From: Prevotella sp.
GTDB taxonomy: Bacteria; Bacteroidota; Bacteroidia; Bacteroidales; Bacteroidaceae
Direction: 5' to 3'
Assembly (NCBI GenBank): GCA_017460515.1
Contig: JAFUAY010000050.1
Coordinates: 42,516 to 106,515 of the forward strand
DNA: 64,000 nucleotides
The notes under the pieces: generated by a model
Told to the model about the DNA's origin: nothing
What the model saw: only the letters and a program-made list of their open reading frames with translations
The model's database searches: none
Made by a program: the position numbers and the translations under genes
Shown: piece by piece, positions 34,161-43,785 of the stretch
Layout of the letters: each line of letters begins with the position of its first letter
Numbering within the stretch: the first letter of the stretch is position 1

Positions 34161-37100
34161 TCATGCCGTCTTAATCATCTCCATCATATCGTCAACATAA
34201 CCATTGTCTATTTGGAATAGTACGTGGTTTTCGTGGAATTTCTCTAATTGACTCTGGGGCCAGAAATCCACTTGACGATAATCCGTGTTGCTGATGATGA
34301 AGCTGTTCAGGGCGATACTGTCATCGCCTAAAGTTGGCTCAATGACATCTTTCAGATACTTGTATAACTGTATCTTCTCATCCTCCATGCCATGTAGATG
34401 ACTGATACCCTTGGGGTCGATGAAGTTCACATATTGTTTCTTGCCTTCACGAATCCAAAGGATGAAGTCTGGATAGAAACCAGCATTCTCAAAGAAGCCA
34501 ATACCCTTGCGACTGACGTTTCGCAGTAGATAGATTTCACGTCCTTCGCCATGCTGCTGATAATAACGCTGAAGGTCGTTGATAAATTTACGCTCTCCTT
34601 TATTCACAGCTACAGGATAGATTTCCACTACTTCATTCTCTCCTGGCTTGTAATGTTCATTGAGGAACAACACAGGATTGAACAGGTGCTGGGCGAAGTA
34701 CAAAGCCTCGAAGTTCTCGTTCTCAATACGACGCAAGCCATTCAGCGTACCCTCGCGCACTTCTTTCTCAATATGCTGTAAGGCGTTAATCCAGTCCTCC
34801 TTTGTTTTGCTGACAGCAATTTCGTATTCCCTGATGAAGTTGGGATCTTCCTTCGTCAATACCTCTATATGCTGATGCTTTGATTCCTCCTTGCCTCGCT
34901 TCATCTTATAGGCTTTGTCGATGAAGGCTTTCAGCAGACTGACGGCTATCTCCTGCCACTCTGCCACATCGCGTCCATAGTCGCTACTGAACTGCATCGA
35001 GCGTTCTGGCACCCATAACTTGTACCATTGACGGTCAGACAATATCTCGCGCATCTCCTCCTGATGAATTTCCATGTTATACCACGAACGTTCGTTCTTG
35101 AAGTTCACCATCTCGAAGAATACCTCTGTCCAGTTCAGCAAATCCAACTGCCAGTCTCTCAGCCAGTCTTCATGCTTCTCGGCTGTGCCATTCCCACCTT
35201 TCTCACTTTGCAGTTTCTGAATCTTTGGATACCAGTCAAGTGTGACGCGGACAGTCTTGCGATAATCCAGTAGACTTCTGATAGGCACTTCTTTCTTGAA
35301 GTTATAATCCTTGTCCACTCTCAGTATCTTCAAGCCCTCTGGCAGCGCCTGTATCGTAGGAATGGTCAGTTCAACAATCTCGCTGTCGTTCTGTGGCAGA
35401 CCTTCATCCTCCAAGTAGGCTTTGAACTGGTCCATATAGTTGGAGCGTACACCAAAGATGTTCAGCGTCTCCATTACCTTTAGGTCTTTGGGTATCATGC
35501 TGTCGTGAGGCTTGATGCTGCTGTCAAGAGCCGTGCTACGCTTCAGCGACATCTTATAGCCCTTCAGTCGCACACCACGTCCAAACATCTGAATAATCTG
35601 TGAGCCCTCGCTTTTACCAAAGTTCATCAATCCCATCAGCGACACACGCCAACAGCTCCAGCCCTCAGTAAACTTCTTCGAGCCAATCAGCATGTTGACA
35701 GTTGAAGTTTTTTCAGTTATCTCAGCAAACAGCGACCAATTGGTAAATGGCTTTTCAAACACATCAAACGCTTCAGTAGCTCTACACATATCGGCCACCT
35801 TTTTGGTATCACCCACAAAGATGAGTCCAAAATAGTCTGATGTACCTACGCGTAGTCCAATCTCTCCATCCAGTCCTTTCAGCACATCTACATGGAGCGT
35901 TGCCTCGATGCTGGCATTAAACACCTCCTTCAGTACACCTTGATATATCTTTTCAGCCTTGGCTGCATCAATGTTATACTCGTTGTCCTTTTTCAGTCGT
36001 TTAAACGCCTTACTGAAGATAGCATTGCCGTTCTTGTCTGTCAGCGAGGTGGTACCATTCAGGATATTGATGATATGCTGCTTGTAGTCGTTCTTCTGTT
36101 TCAGGAAGTCGTTCAAGAACAACAGTATCATCACCACATCTGACACCTGATGGCCATTCCATACATTACCTGCACTCGATGCGCTAACGCTGCCACCTAC
36201 AAACACGCCCAGCGGATTGTCTATCAAGAAGTCACGTTCTATTCGATGATCGCTCTTAAATACGATTTTTTGTTCATACAGACACAGCAGATAGGCCGTC
36301 AGATATTCTGCCAACATGTGCTGCTCCTGCCATTCACGCATATTCATGATGCGATAATCTTTACCATAGCCGTCATTATAGAAGTAGCGATAGCTATAGT
36401 CGAAGAGCGTAGCCTTGCCGTATATCTGCAAGAACTCCTTCTTGTCCTTATTGCCCAATGCACCAATAGCCTGCCCAAAGGTGGCTGAGTATTCAAACGA
36501 GAAACCATTCTCAGTCAGTTTATTGCGATACTTCATCCACACATCGCCACCACTTCCTTTATGAGCCTCATCAATCAACACCAGGTTATTCCCTTCGAAA
36601 CTGTCAACAGCCACCGTCTTGTCACCATTGGTATCTGCCAGCTTGTTGATGTCAATCACCTGAATGGTCTGCTTCTGGAAGAAGCCTCCCAGTCCTCCTT
36701 TCGAAAACAGCTCTGCTGACATGTTCGACTTTTGTAGCTGCTCCAAATGCTGACGGCTCAGTTCCTCGTTGGGTGTCAACAGGATTATGTTGTTGATATC
36801 GTTCAACTTACCTGCCTTTTGTGCATAGTATAGATACTGCTTGATGTGAACTTGCATCATCAGTGTCTTACCTGCACCAGTAGCACACCAGAAGGCCAGC
36901 TTGTTCAGGTCGTCCTCTGTAAATTCAGGTACCCCATCCCATGTTCCTTCACGAAAGGTAAAATCGTTTAATAGGAATTCATTGAGTTCTTTTACCAATC
37001 CCTGTTTATTGTGGAAATACCTATCTAAATAGATCTCAGTAAACAGCAGACTCAGATACTGGAAATACTTCCAAACAATCTTATCCCTACGCTTTTCATT

Positions 37101-37361
37101 AATCTCGTTGGTCAACTTCACAATATGATGGTCGTACTCCAGCAGGTCATCTGTAGTCACCTCGCCATTATGCAGATGGTCACGCATGGCATAGTAGAGG
37201 CGCGAGATACCGTTCTCATCAACACCTTCATAGATGGGGTCTTTCAAGTCCTCTGATAGAGCCGTCAGACTCTTGGCGCCCAACAAGTGGAGCACATAGT
37301 TGAACGTCACCAGCGCATATTGCAGCTTTCCGTTGTCTGTTCGTTGTCTTCCTCTTGGCAT
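34161..37361 (-). CDS. res: Type III restriction Res subunit (helicase-nuclease)
   Basis: A 1066-residue SF2 enzyme. Walker A CATGAGKTLMM (GAGKT at 162-166), DEAH motif LVLIDEAHKGSGG (264-267), motif III-like SFEYSATFG, and a helicase C-terminal region with GLMNFGKSEGSQIIQMFGRGVR (about 590-610). Near the C-terminus FYPDFILWIREGKKQYVNFI followed by DPKG forms a PD-(D/E)XK nuclease site (about residue 1000). It starts 4 nt after mod. In type III systems Res translocates or slides and cuts when two unmodified sites meet. Its length and motif order are typical of the family. Confidence 0.9.
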   Translation of the reverse strand: MPRGRQRTDNGKLQYALVTFNYVLHLLGAKSLTALSEDLKDPIYEGVDENGISRLYYAMRDHLHNGEVTTDDLLEYDHHIVKLTNEINEKRRDKIVWKYFQYLSLLFTEIYLDRYFHNKQGLVKELNEFLLNDFTFREGTWDGVPEFTEDDLNKLAFWCATGAGKTLMMQVHIKQYLYYAQKAGKLNDINNIILLTPNEELSRQHLEQLQKSNMSAELFSKGGLGGFFQKQTIQVIDINKLADTNGDKTVAVDSFEGNNLVLIDEAHKGSGGDVWMKYRNKLTENGFSFEYSATFGQAIGALGNKDKKEFLQIYGKATLFDYSYRYFYNDGYGKDYRIMNMREWQEQHMLAEYLTAYLLCLYEQKIVFKSDHRIERDFLIDNPLGVFVGGSVSASSAGNVWNGHQVSDVVMILLFLNDFLKQKNDYKQHIINILNGTTSLTDKNGNAIFSKAFKRLKKDNEYNIDAAKAEKIYQGVLKEVFNASIEATLHVDVLKGLDGEIGLRVGTSDYFGLIFVGDTKKVADMCRATEAFDVFEKPFTNWSLFAEITEKTSTVNMLIGSKKFTEGWSCWRVSLMGLMNFGKSEGSQIIQMFGRGVRLKGYKMSLKRSTALDSSIKPHDSMIPKDLKVMETLNIFGVRSNYMDQFKAYLEDEGLPQNDSEIVELTIPTIQALPEGLKILRVDKDYNFKKEVPIRSLLDYRKTVRVTLDWYPKIQKLQSEKGGNGTAEKHEDWLRDWQLDLLNWTEVFFEMVNFKNERSWYNMEIHQEEMREILSDRQWYKLWVPERSMQFSSDYGRDVAEWQEIAVSLLKAFIDKAYKMKRGKEESKHQHIEVLTKEDPNFIREYEIAVSKTKEDWINALQHIEKEVREGTLNGLRRIENENFEALYFAQHLFNPVLFLNEHYKPGENEVVEIYPVAVNKGERKFINDLQRYYQQHGEGREIYLLRNVSRKGIGFFENAGFYPDFILWIREGKKQYVNFIDPKGISHLHGMEDEKIQLYKYLKDVIEPTLGDDSIALNSFIISNTDYRQVDFWPQSQLEKFHENHVLFQIDNGYVDDMMEMIKTA

Positions 37362-37365
37362 AGTC

Positions 37366-40300
37366 TTATTCCTCCTCGAACATACGTTTCATCAGTTCTT
37401 GCTCTATCAGACGAACCTTCCAATGTTCCTCGTCACTTTTGATGTTTGGCAGGGTGTTGTCGCCATTCACGTAAATCACGTCAAACTCACGGTCGAGTGT
37501 CGAGTAATCCTGCTTGCGGAAGAAGTCGTTCAGGTCGTCATTCTTGATGACATCCTGATTGCGCCAGATGACCAATGCATGTTCCTTCTCAATATGCGTC
37601 GTTCCTTCCACCACACAGATGTTATCATCCTTATGCCAATGGATGCTGTCAACGTGCAAGCCAATCAGATAGTTAAAGGTATCCACCAAATCGACTGGTG
37701 TATCAACCAGTTCATTGTCGCGAGTAGTCTTGATGGTATAGTCGAAGGGATGAACAAAATCCTTGGTATTAATCAGACTATCACGCGTTTCTGTGTCGAG
37801 CATATAGCGCAGCACATAACTCTCGTTATCAGTCTTTCCAAAGCCATCGTTCACCTCCAGATTGTTCAGCGTATCTTCGTATTGCTCTAAACAAATGTAT
37901 TTGAAACATTGACTGATGCCATTACGAGAGACAGGTTTGCCATCTTTCCAATCTTGAGAGTAAACAACATTCTTTATACGTGGTAATGTCGCAAAATCAA
38001 AATTATCACCAACCTGCATTAAAATATATTTTCTTTTACCGTCATCTTTTCTGTTTAGATTTATCAGAGCATGTCCTGTAGAAGCAGAGCCTGCAAAGAA
38101 ATCTAACACTACGGCATTACTTAAACTGCGAATTTTCTGCAAATTAAAGATATAATCAATAAAAGCTATTGGCTTTTTACCATTACGATATTCAAGTCCT
38201 CCTTCATTCGAGCAATCATTAAATTCCTTTTCAAAATCAACATAGTTAGGATATGGAATATCCAAAATATCTTTCCCATTTTGTGGAACACCTTGGAAAT
38301 AATCACCATTCTTTCTACCACTCTCAATGCTTGGCGTCCAGAAGAATCGATAACCAAGTCCATCATCTCCCATATTAGGAACTTTATAAAGGTATCCTGG
38401 CTGCTGGTCGGCAATAGGCTCTAAATAGCCAACATAAAAACGTCCGCTTGAATTTCCTTCTCTTAACGTTCCTCTGACACTCATCCTTTTAAAATAACTT
38501 TTAGACGGTTTTTTGTGTTTAATAATCTCATAGGAACCTGGGGCAAAAACTTCCACGTCTTTATTATTCATTGATACCGTTTGAAAAGGCAAACCAACAA
38601 TCTTCACTTCATGTAAATATTCATCTATGGAAGTATTGTCTTTATGTTTCTTTTCTGGTTTAAAATCAGAAGAGTTAGAACACATGATAGCAGACTCATA
38701 AACTTCATGAAAATCTTTGTCGCCTTTTAATATTCTATCTTCGTGTCTAACCTTAACAGATAAAGTAGTAAGATACTTGTCGTATTTCAAATCAAGCAAT
38801 TTCTTCAAATTGAACATCTCGTTCTCATTGATACTTATTACAACACTTGCAGAATCTATGAGCAATTTATTACTTTCTTCAATTCTACTTTCCATCATAG
38901 AAAGCCATGATGAATGCATATAATTGTCTTTGTAAATAAACATATCTGACCCTGTATTGTATGGGGGGTCAATATAAATGCCATTGACTTGCCGTCTAAA
39001 TTTATTATTGAGTAATCTTAAACCATGATAATTATCGCTCTTTACAAGTAATCCGTTTGTATTCCCATCCAACTCTTCAATCTCAGCAATTAACTTATGT
39101 TTAAACTGCTCAGAGAAAAACTTAGTGTCAAGTACAAGAAATTGATTCTTCTCGTCCTTCAGAAACTCAATCGTAAGAGGCTCACTATAGCCAGTCGTAA
39201 ACAAACCGTCACCTTTAATCTCGTCAATAGCGAACAGGCGTACCCATTCCTTACGCTGTTCATCATTTGCACAAATCTCTGGATAGAATTTCTCTGGTAC
39301 ACGATCAAGCGTTATACAATAGTCACTCTGTACCACGAACTTCTTCTTTAACCAAAGTCGCTTTTGGAAGTTCTCTAATTGTGCCAAGAAATCGATGATT
39401 TTCTGACCAACCTTCTCGATGGCCTTTACCACAGCTAACTGGCTCTGCAATTTGGCAGCATCGAGGTCTGCTATGACGAACACCTCGTTCTTGATATAGA
39501 AGTCTAACTCACGACTCAGGAAACCACCAAGGTCTTTATGAATGAAGTAATCGAACGAGTTCTTGGCTGTATACGCATTGATGTGTTTCTCTAATAGTAC
39601 GCTTTCGTCTGTCACTTGCTCCTTCATCAGCAATTCTTGCCAGGCAGCTGGTACGACAGTAGACAATGTCTCAAAAGCTTTCTTGTTCAAATCCTTTTGC
39701 TTTGTTGCCTTGGGCATCAATTCGTAGGTGAAGCTGATATGCAACTCGCCATCAACCTCTTCGATAACTGGCTGTCCTTCCTCTGTGCGCAATATATCGA
39801 AACGGCGTTCCATGCCGTTGGTATTCTTGTTGTTATTCTGCTCTGTAGAAGCATCCACCAATACAAAACAAATCCTGCGACCGTCTCGAAGTTTGAAGGT
39901 GTAGTTCTTGAAATACTCTGAAGTCTTGATGTAATACTGGTCGGAGTTGGCCCAATAGAGTTTCACCTCCTCACCATTATAGGGGATAGCATAGGCAGAA
40001 TTACCACCAGTTTTATAACGACGCTGCGACACAAAATCGCCACCCTCGTAATAGCGGCTAAAGAACTGAGTGAGGCGTGAGAAAACCGTATTTTGCAGGT
40101 CATCAACACCTGTGCTGCTTTGCGCTATCTGCTGGCGCAGTTGCTGCACCTTGGGATTCGTATCAGGATCGATGCCCAGATTCTTACAACCTTCAATGGC
40201 TTTAGTCAACTCCTGCTGTAGCGAGTCATCAGTCTTGACATACTCCTTAAGAGTCTGCTCTACCTGAGGCAACAATTGGTTGTCAAGGAAGTCATTGATT

Positions 40301-40410
40301 TGATTACGCTTGTGGTTCATGATGCGATAGATGCCAAAGTCCAACTCGGCATGATCCATCATGAATATCTCCTGTAGTTTCTTGCGAAATGCTTCGTAAT
40401 GTTGATTCAT
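37366..40410 (-). CDS. mod: Type III-like Mod N6-adenine DNA methyltransferase, extended
   Basis: A 1014-residue methyltransferase, far longer than the usual 550-700. The first 440 residues are an extension with coiled-coil-like helices. Catalytic motif IV GIYIDPPYNTGSD (DPPY at 481-484) precedes the S-adenosylmethionine motif VVLDFFAGSASTGH (FFAGSASTG at 771-779), so it belongs to the beta class like other type III Mods. The target-recognition region between them (about 500-765) is encoded by notably AT-rich DNA compared with both ends. It starts 12 nt after the SNF2 gene and would protect host DNA and give Res its specificity. Confidence 0.88.
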   Translation of the reverse strand: MNQHYEAFRKKLQEIFMMDHAELDFGIYRIMNHKRNQINDFLDNQLLPQVEQTLKEYVKTDDSLQQELTKAIEGCKNLGIDPDTNPKVQQLRQQIAQSSTGVDDLQNTVFSRLTQFFSRYYEGGDFVSQRRYKTGGNSAYAIPYNGEEVKLYWANSDQYYIKTSEYFKNYTFKLRDGRRICFVLVDASTEQNNNKNTNGMERRFDILRTEEGQPVIEEVDGELHISFTYELMPKATKQKDLNKKAFETLSTVVPAAWQELLMKEQVTDESVLLEKHINAYTAKNSFDYFIHKDLGGFLSRELDFYIKNEVFVIADLDAAKLQSQLAVVKAIEKVGQKIIDFLAQLENFQKRLWLKKKFVVQSDYCITLDRVPEKFYPEICANDEQRKEWVRLFAIDEIKGDGLFTTGYSEPLTIEFLKDEKNQFLVLDTKFFSEQFKHKLIAEIEELDGNTNGLLVKSDNYHGLRLLNNKFRRQVNGIYIDPPYNTGSDMFIYKDNYMHSSWLSMMESRIEESNKLLIDSASVVISINENEMFNLKKLLDLKYDKYLTTLSVKVRHEDRILKGDKDFHEVYESAIMCSNSSDFKPEKKHKDNTSIDEYLHEVKIVGLPFQTVSMNNKDVEVFAPGSYEIIKHKKPSKSYFKRMSVRGTLREGNSSGRFYVGYLEPIADQQPGYLYKVPNMGDDGLGYRFFWTPSIESGRKNGDYFQGVPQNGKDILDIPYPNYVDFEKEFNDCSNEGGLEYRNGKKPIAFIDYIFNLQKIRSLSNAVVLDFFAGSASTGHALINLNRKDDGKRKYILMQVGDNFDFATLPRIKNVVYSQDWKDGKPVSRNGISQCFKYICLEQYEDTLNNLEVNDGFGKTDNESYVLRYMLDTETRDSLINTKDFVHPFDYTIKTTRDNELVDTPVDLVDTFNYLIGLHVDSIHWHKDDNICVVEGTTHIEKEHALVIWRNQDVIKNDDLNDFFRKQDYSTLDREFDVIYVNGDNTLPNIKSDEEHWKVRLIEQELMKRMFEEE

Positions 40411-40422
40411 ATATAATGTCGT

Positions 40423-43335
40423 TTATTTGCTTAGTGTAAAGTGAATGAAGAAAAGTTCCTTGTCGCTAATCTGCTGATTCAGATACTGGCGCAGACGAGC
40501 AATCATCTCATCGCGTTGCTGCTCGATTTCTTCGTCCAAGTCATCCTGCTCAGCACGTTTTCTCTTCAGTTCGTTTGTTACCTGTTTCAGTTCCTTTTCA
40601 AGGTCCAGTTTCTCATTCAGCGAGTCTGCCTTAGTGAGTAATCGCTGTTTCTCTTTCTTCTTGGCTTTCAGTTGTTTGATTTCTCGCTCAATGGTCAACT
40701 CCTTATCGTCAGCCCAAGCCTCTACATGAGCTATCTCGTCTTTCAGCATCTTGTCGTTGCGCTCGCTGATTTGGGTGGTTAGCGCATCCTTGCGCACATC
40801 ATAGAAACGCGACATCTCTGTTTGTGGCACATCAAGGATGGTGTTTCCTACTGTCGCAACAATGCCCAATATGCGTTGGGCCAGTTCTGATGACAATTCC
40901 TCGCCTTGAGCACCGATGGCTGTCAGCACAATATGATCTTCGTCCTGTCCATCGCTGTGATAGCTGACAAGGTGAGCTGCCAAGTAACCTTCTCGACAAT
41001 CTGTCTGTTCTATGATGGAATTCTTATAGGGATGGCGGTTATAATCGAAATGCAGTTCACGATGAGGTAGTTCCTTATTCTTAGCTGCATCGATAATAGC
41101 CTTTGCCAATGGATGTGACAGACGGTAGTTTTCATAGCGTCCGTCTGTATTGCTTATCTGATAAGTGCCTGTGGCGATATTTTGTTGAGGGAAGGGATTT
41201 TGCTTCAACGTGAAGATCAGATTATCTGCATCCGTTGCTTCTATGCATTCAGGGGCATACGATACTGTCAAGGCATAGAGCCAACGATGGATACGACTGA
41301 TGTTCTTGTCATCGTTCTCCCTACGAATACGCAGCAGATTGACCACGTCTTCATCCAGATTCTCCAACAAGGCCTGACGTGTCTCGTTCATCGTCTGCTG
41401 TATCTGTGCATCCATCTCGTTCTGCACCTGGTCGAAAGCAGCATTGATTTCCTCTGGCGTGCGACAGGTTTGGTATATCTCCAACAGGCGTTTCTCGAAG
41501 TCCACACCAGACTCAATGCTACCCAGCACATCGTCGCTGGCACCAAAGATGCCATCGAACAAGTGGAACTTCTCATAGAGCAACTGATAGACACGGATGT
41601 CGGCTGCATTTTTTACATTGATGAAATTGCACACCACCACATCATTGCGCTGGCCATAACGATGGCATCTACCTATGCGCTGCTCTACACGCTGGGGATT
41701 CCACGGCAGGTCGAAGTTCGCGATGAAAGAGCAAAACTGGAGATTGATACCTTCAGAGGCTGCCTCTGTGGCAATCATGATAGAGGCTTTATTGCGGAAA
41801 TAGTCGACAATGGCCTGACGACGATTGGCTGACTTGGATTCAGAGATACGGCCTGTGCGTTCGTTGACGGCAAGCCAGTTCTTATAGATCTGCTTGCTGC
41901 GCTCATCGTTGTTGCTGCCATTGAATAATACGATCTGACCTTTGTAGCCATTGGTCTCCAATAATTCAAAGAGGTATTCCTGTGTACGACGGCTTTCTGT
42001 AAATATCAAGGCCTTGCGATTGGCACCAAGTTCTTCCATCTTCTTGAAGCCTACCTCCAAAGCTTTCAGCAAGCATTCACCTTTATTGTTGTCCTTAATA
42101 CTGTTGGCAAGGTCGAAGATTTCCTGCAGGTCGGCTATTTCATGATAGACGGCTGTCTGCTGTTCTGGCGTGAGGCGTATCTTCTCTATTTCCTTCAAGT
42201 CTTCGTCTTCTGCATCTTCCTCCCATTCCTCTGTCTCTTCGCCAAAACTGTCATCGAAGAGGTCTTGAAGGCTTTCGTCTACTTCTGCTTCTTCTGTTTC
42301 ATCTTCTCCTACCAGTCGCTTTAGGCGATTGATTATGGCCTGAACAGTATCACAGACGGCAAATGATGATGATGCCATCAACTTACGGATAAGCAACAAC
42401 AGAAGGGTGCGCTGACCAGCAGGCAGACCGTAAGCATCGTCACGAAGCAGATAGGCACTCATCTTGTCGTAGAGTTCCTGCTCCTTCTCGCTGGGCATAT
42501 ACTCCTGAGCCATTGGGATGCGCGAAGTGTATTTCACATACTCTGTCACCTGTTTGCGCAGGTTGCGATGAATCAGGGTGCTGAGACGGAATTTCAAATC
42601 ATGGAAGCTGTGGTTATCTTCTAACGAGTGATAGCCATATTGCGTATTGAAACTCTTCAGGTCGCCAAAATACTTGTCATCGATGACTGATACCAGTCCG
42701 TAGAGTTCTTGTATGTTGTTCTGTAGTGGTGTGGCCGTCAGCAACAGCTTCTTGTTATGACGGAAAGCATCGCTGATGCGACGTGCTGCGGCAGAAGAGT
42801 TTTTATAGACATTGCGCAGTTTGTGGGCCTCGTCGATAACCACCAAGTCCCAATTGGTTTGCGACAGTTGGTCAGCATACTTGGCGGCATACTGATAAGA
42901 ACAAATGAAGAGGTGATGTTTGCGCAGGATGATGTCTGGTGAAATCAGCGAACCACGTTCCAAAATCTCTGACTTCAGGAAGAACTTTTCTTCCATCTCT
43001 GTGCTCCACTGACGGCGCAGGGTAGCAGGGACAATGATAAGAATACGGCGTTTTTGCTCTGCCCAGTACTGACTGATAACGATGCCGGCCTCAATGGTCT
43101 TTCCCAAACCTACCTCGTCGGCCAATACTACACCTTTTGAGAAAGGTGACTTCAAGGCAAACAGGGCTGCCTCCACCTGATGAGGATTCAAATCGACACG
43201 AGCCTCAGACAAAACGCCAGCCACACGCATATCATCATCACCCGACCGCCTTGATGTGAGCAGCCAGGCGATGTACTTCTGCTGTTCCTCTGTTAATAGC
43301 GGCAAGCGCTGGTTCTGTACATCGTTGAATTTCAT
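40423..43335 (-). CDS. SNF2-family helicase, RapA-like, of the restriction operon
   Basis: A 970-residue SNF2/RapA-type ATPase. Walker A ADEVGLGKTIEAG (GLGKT at 76-80), DEAH (168-171, LVVIDEAHKLRN), motif III LLLTATPLQNNIQE, and the C-terminal lobe with TEAASEGINLQFCSF and RVEQRIGRCHRYGQR. An acidic stretch (about 345-375) interrupts the lobes, and a long coiled coil covers about 860-950. The order SNF2-Mod recalls DISARM class 1 (drmD, drmMI), but DrmA and DrmB are not present and Res follows instead. It is the first gene of the operon and is preceded by a 338-nt structured leader. It probably moves along DNA or remodels protein-DNA contacts for the restriction complex. Confidence 0.88.
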   Translation of the reverse strand: MKFNDVQNQRLPLLTEEQQKYIAWLLTSRRSGDDDMRVAGVLSEARVDLNPHQVEAALFALKSPFSKGVVLADEVGLGKTIEAGIVISQYWAEQKRRILIIVPATLRRQWSTEMEEKFFLKSEILERGSLISPDIILRKHHLFICSYQYAAKYADQLSQTNWDLVVIDEAHKLRNVYKNSSAAARRISDAFRHNKKLLLTATPLQNNIQELYGLVSVIDDKYFGDLKSFNTQYGYHSLEDNHSFHDLKFRLSTLIHRNLRKQVTEYVKYTSRIPMAQEYMPSEKEQELYDKMSAYLLRDDAYGLPAGQRTLLLLLIRKLMASSSFAVCDTVQAIINRLKRLVGEDETEEAEVDESLQDLFDDSFGEETEEWEEDAEDEDLKEIEKIRLTPEQQTAVYHEIADLQEIFDLANSIKDNNKGECLLKALEVGFKKMEELGANRKALIFTESRRTQEYLFELLETNGYKGQIVLFNGSNNDERSKQIYKNWLAVNERTGRISESKSANRRQAIVDYFRNKASIMIATEAASEGINLQFCSFIANFDLPWNPQRVEQRIGRCHRYGQRNDVVVCNFINVKNAADIRVYQLLYEKFHLFDGIFGASDDVLGSIESGVDFEKRLLEIYQTCRTPEEINAAFDQVQNEMDAQIQQTMNETRQALLENLDEDVVNLLRIRRENDDKNISRIHRWLYALTVSYAPECIEATDADNLIFTLKQNPFPQQNIATGTYQISNTDGRYENYRLSHPLAKAIIDAAKNKELPHRELHFDYNRHPYKNSIIEQTDCREGYLAAHLVSYHSDGQDEDHIVLTAIGAQGEELSSELAQRILGIVATVGNTILDVPQTEMSRFYDVRKDALTTQISERNDKMLKDEIAHVEAWADDKELTIEREIKQLKAKKKEKQRLLTKADSLNEKLDLEKELKQVTNELKRKRAEQDDLDEEIEQQRDEMIARLRQYLNQQISDKELFFIHFTLSK

Positions 43336-43354
43336 TCGACCATTTACACGCTCG

Positions 43355-43378
43355 GCAGAGTGAACAAGTTCGCTCTGC
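43355..43378 (-). promoter_or_regulatory. Hairpin just before the SNF2 start
   Basis: An 11-bp stem, GCAGAGTGAAC (43355-43365) with 43368-43378, including one G-T pair and a tiny loop. It ends 20 nt before the SNF2 start codon and could affect ribosome access. Confidence 0.6.
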
Positions 43379-43453
43379 TCTCGCTTAATAATGGATTCAT
43401 TACTATTTAACGTCTGTCTATGCTTCTATCTTGGGGGTTCCCTATAGGACACA

Positions 43454-43605
43454 AAAAACGTGGGCATCATCTTGCTCACGTTGTGGTCCTAGGAAAACCA
43501 GATGAAGACACAAGACTTAGCCCACGCGCCGTTACAGCACGTGTGCTTACTTGCCTGCCTTCATCATTTCCTTATTATTGAAATTTCCTAGGTTTCAACG
43601 TGAAT
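43454..43605 (-). ncRNA. Structured leader with terminator-like hairpin (candidate attenuator)
   Basis: On the minus strand a long nested fold is visible: 43596-43603 pairs with 43476-43483 (8 bp); 43584-43592 with 43488-43496 (9 bp, CCTAGGAAA and TTTCCTAGG); 43550-43565 with 43501-43514 (14 pairs with a 2-nt bulge); and an inner 7-bp stem near 43524-43543. ACGTG and CACGT arms at 43458-43481 form a hairpin followed by six Ts on this strand. The 8-bp closing stem uses the same bases as that hairpin, so the two folds exclude each other. Two positions are G-U pairs on the minus strand but A-C mismatches on the plus strand, favouring a minus-strand RNA. No known riboswitch class is recognised. 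Confidence 0.6.
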
Positions 43606-43679
43606 AGAACAATAGCAGAACGCTGTTTATCTCATAAGAAAAGATCTCCTGCTCACTGCGGCTACCGCAGATTGCTTTG

Positions 43680-43687
43680 CAAAGATA
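43680..43687 (-). promoter_or_regulatory. -7 box for the SNF2-Mod-Res operon leader
   Basis: TATCTTTG on the minus strand, a full consensus match. No clear -33 TTG at 20 nt. Transcription from here would give a leader of about 340 nt. Confidence 0.6.
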
Positions 43688-43747
43688 CAAACTTTATTTG
43701 TAATTATGACTTCTAAATAGAAAAAACTGCGAAAAAGTTACAAAAAA

Positions 43748-43779
43748 CTTGGAATGTTCGAAAACAATTCGTATCTTTG
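43748..43779 (+). promoter_or_regulatory. Promoter for a candidate small RNA
   Basis: CTTG at 43748-43751, a 20-nt spacer, and TATCTTTG at 43772-43779 on the plus strand, divergent from the operon promoter. Confidence 0.65.
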
Positions 43780-43785
43780 CAGCGT

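Noticed and set aside
33970-34164. A 64-codon frame starting in an ATGA overlap with the res stop
   Set aside because: The overlap is attractive, but its sequence has no recognisable family, while the other frame at 34013-34159 carries a clear DUF4357 pattern.
40423-43335. The SNF2-Mod pair called as DISARM
   Set aside because: No DrmA, DrmB or DrmC is encoded nearby and Res follows Mod; only a partial resemblance is claimed.
43454-43680. The structured leader read as tmRNA, RNase P RNA, 4.5S RNA or 6S RNA
   Set aside because: Signature sequences of the first three are absent, and the 5' and 3' ends do not pair to give the 6S closing stem; kept as an unclassified leader.
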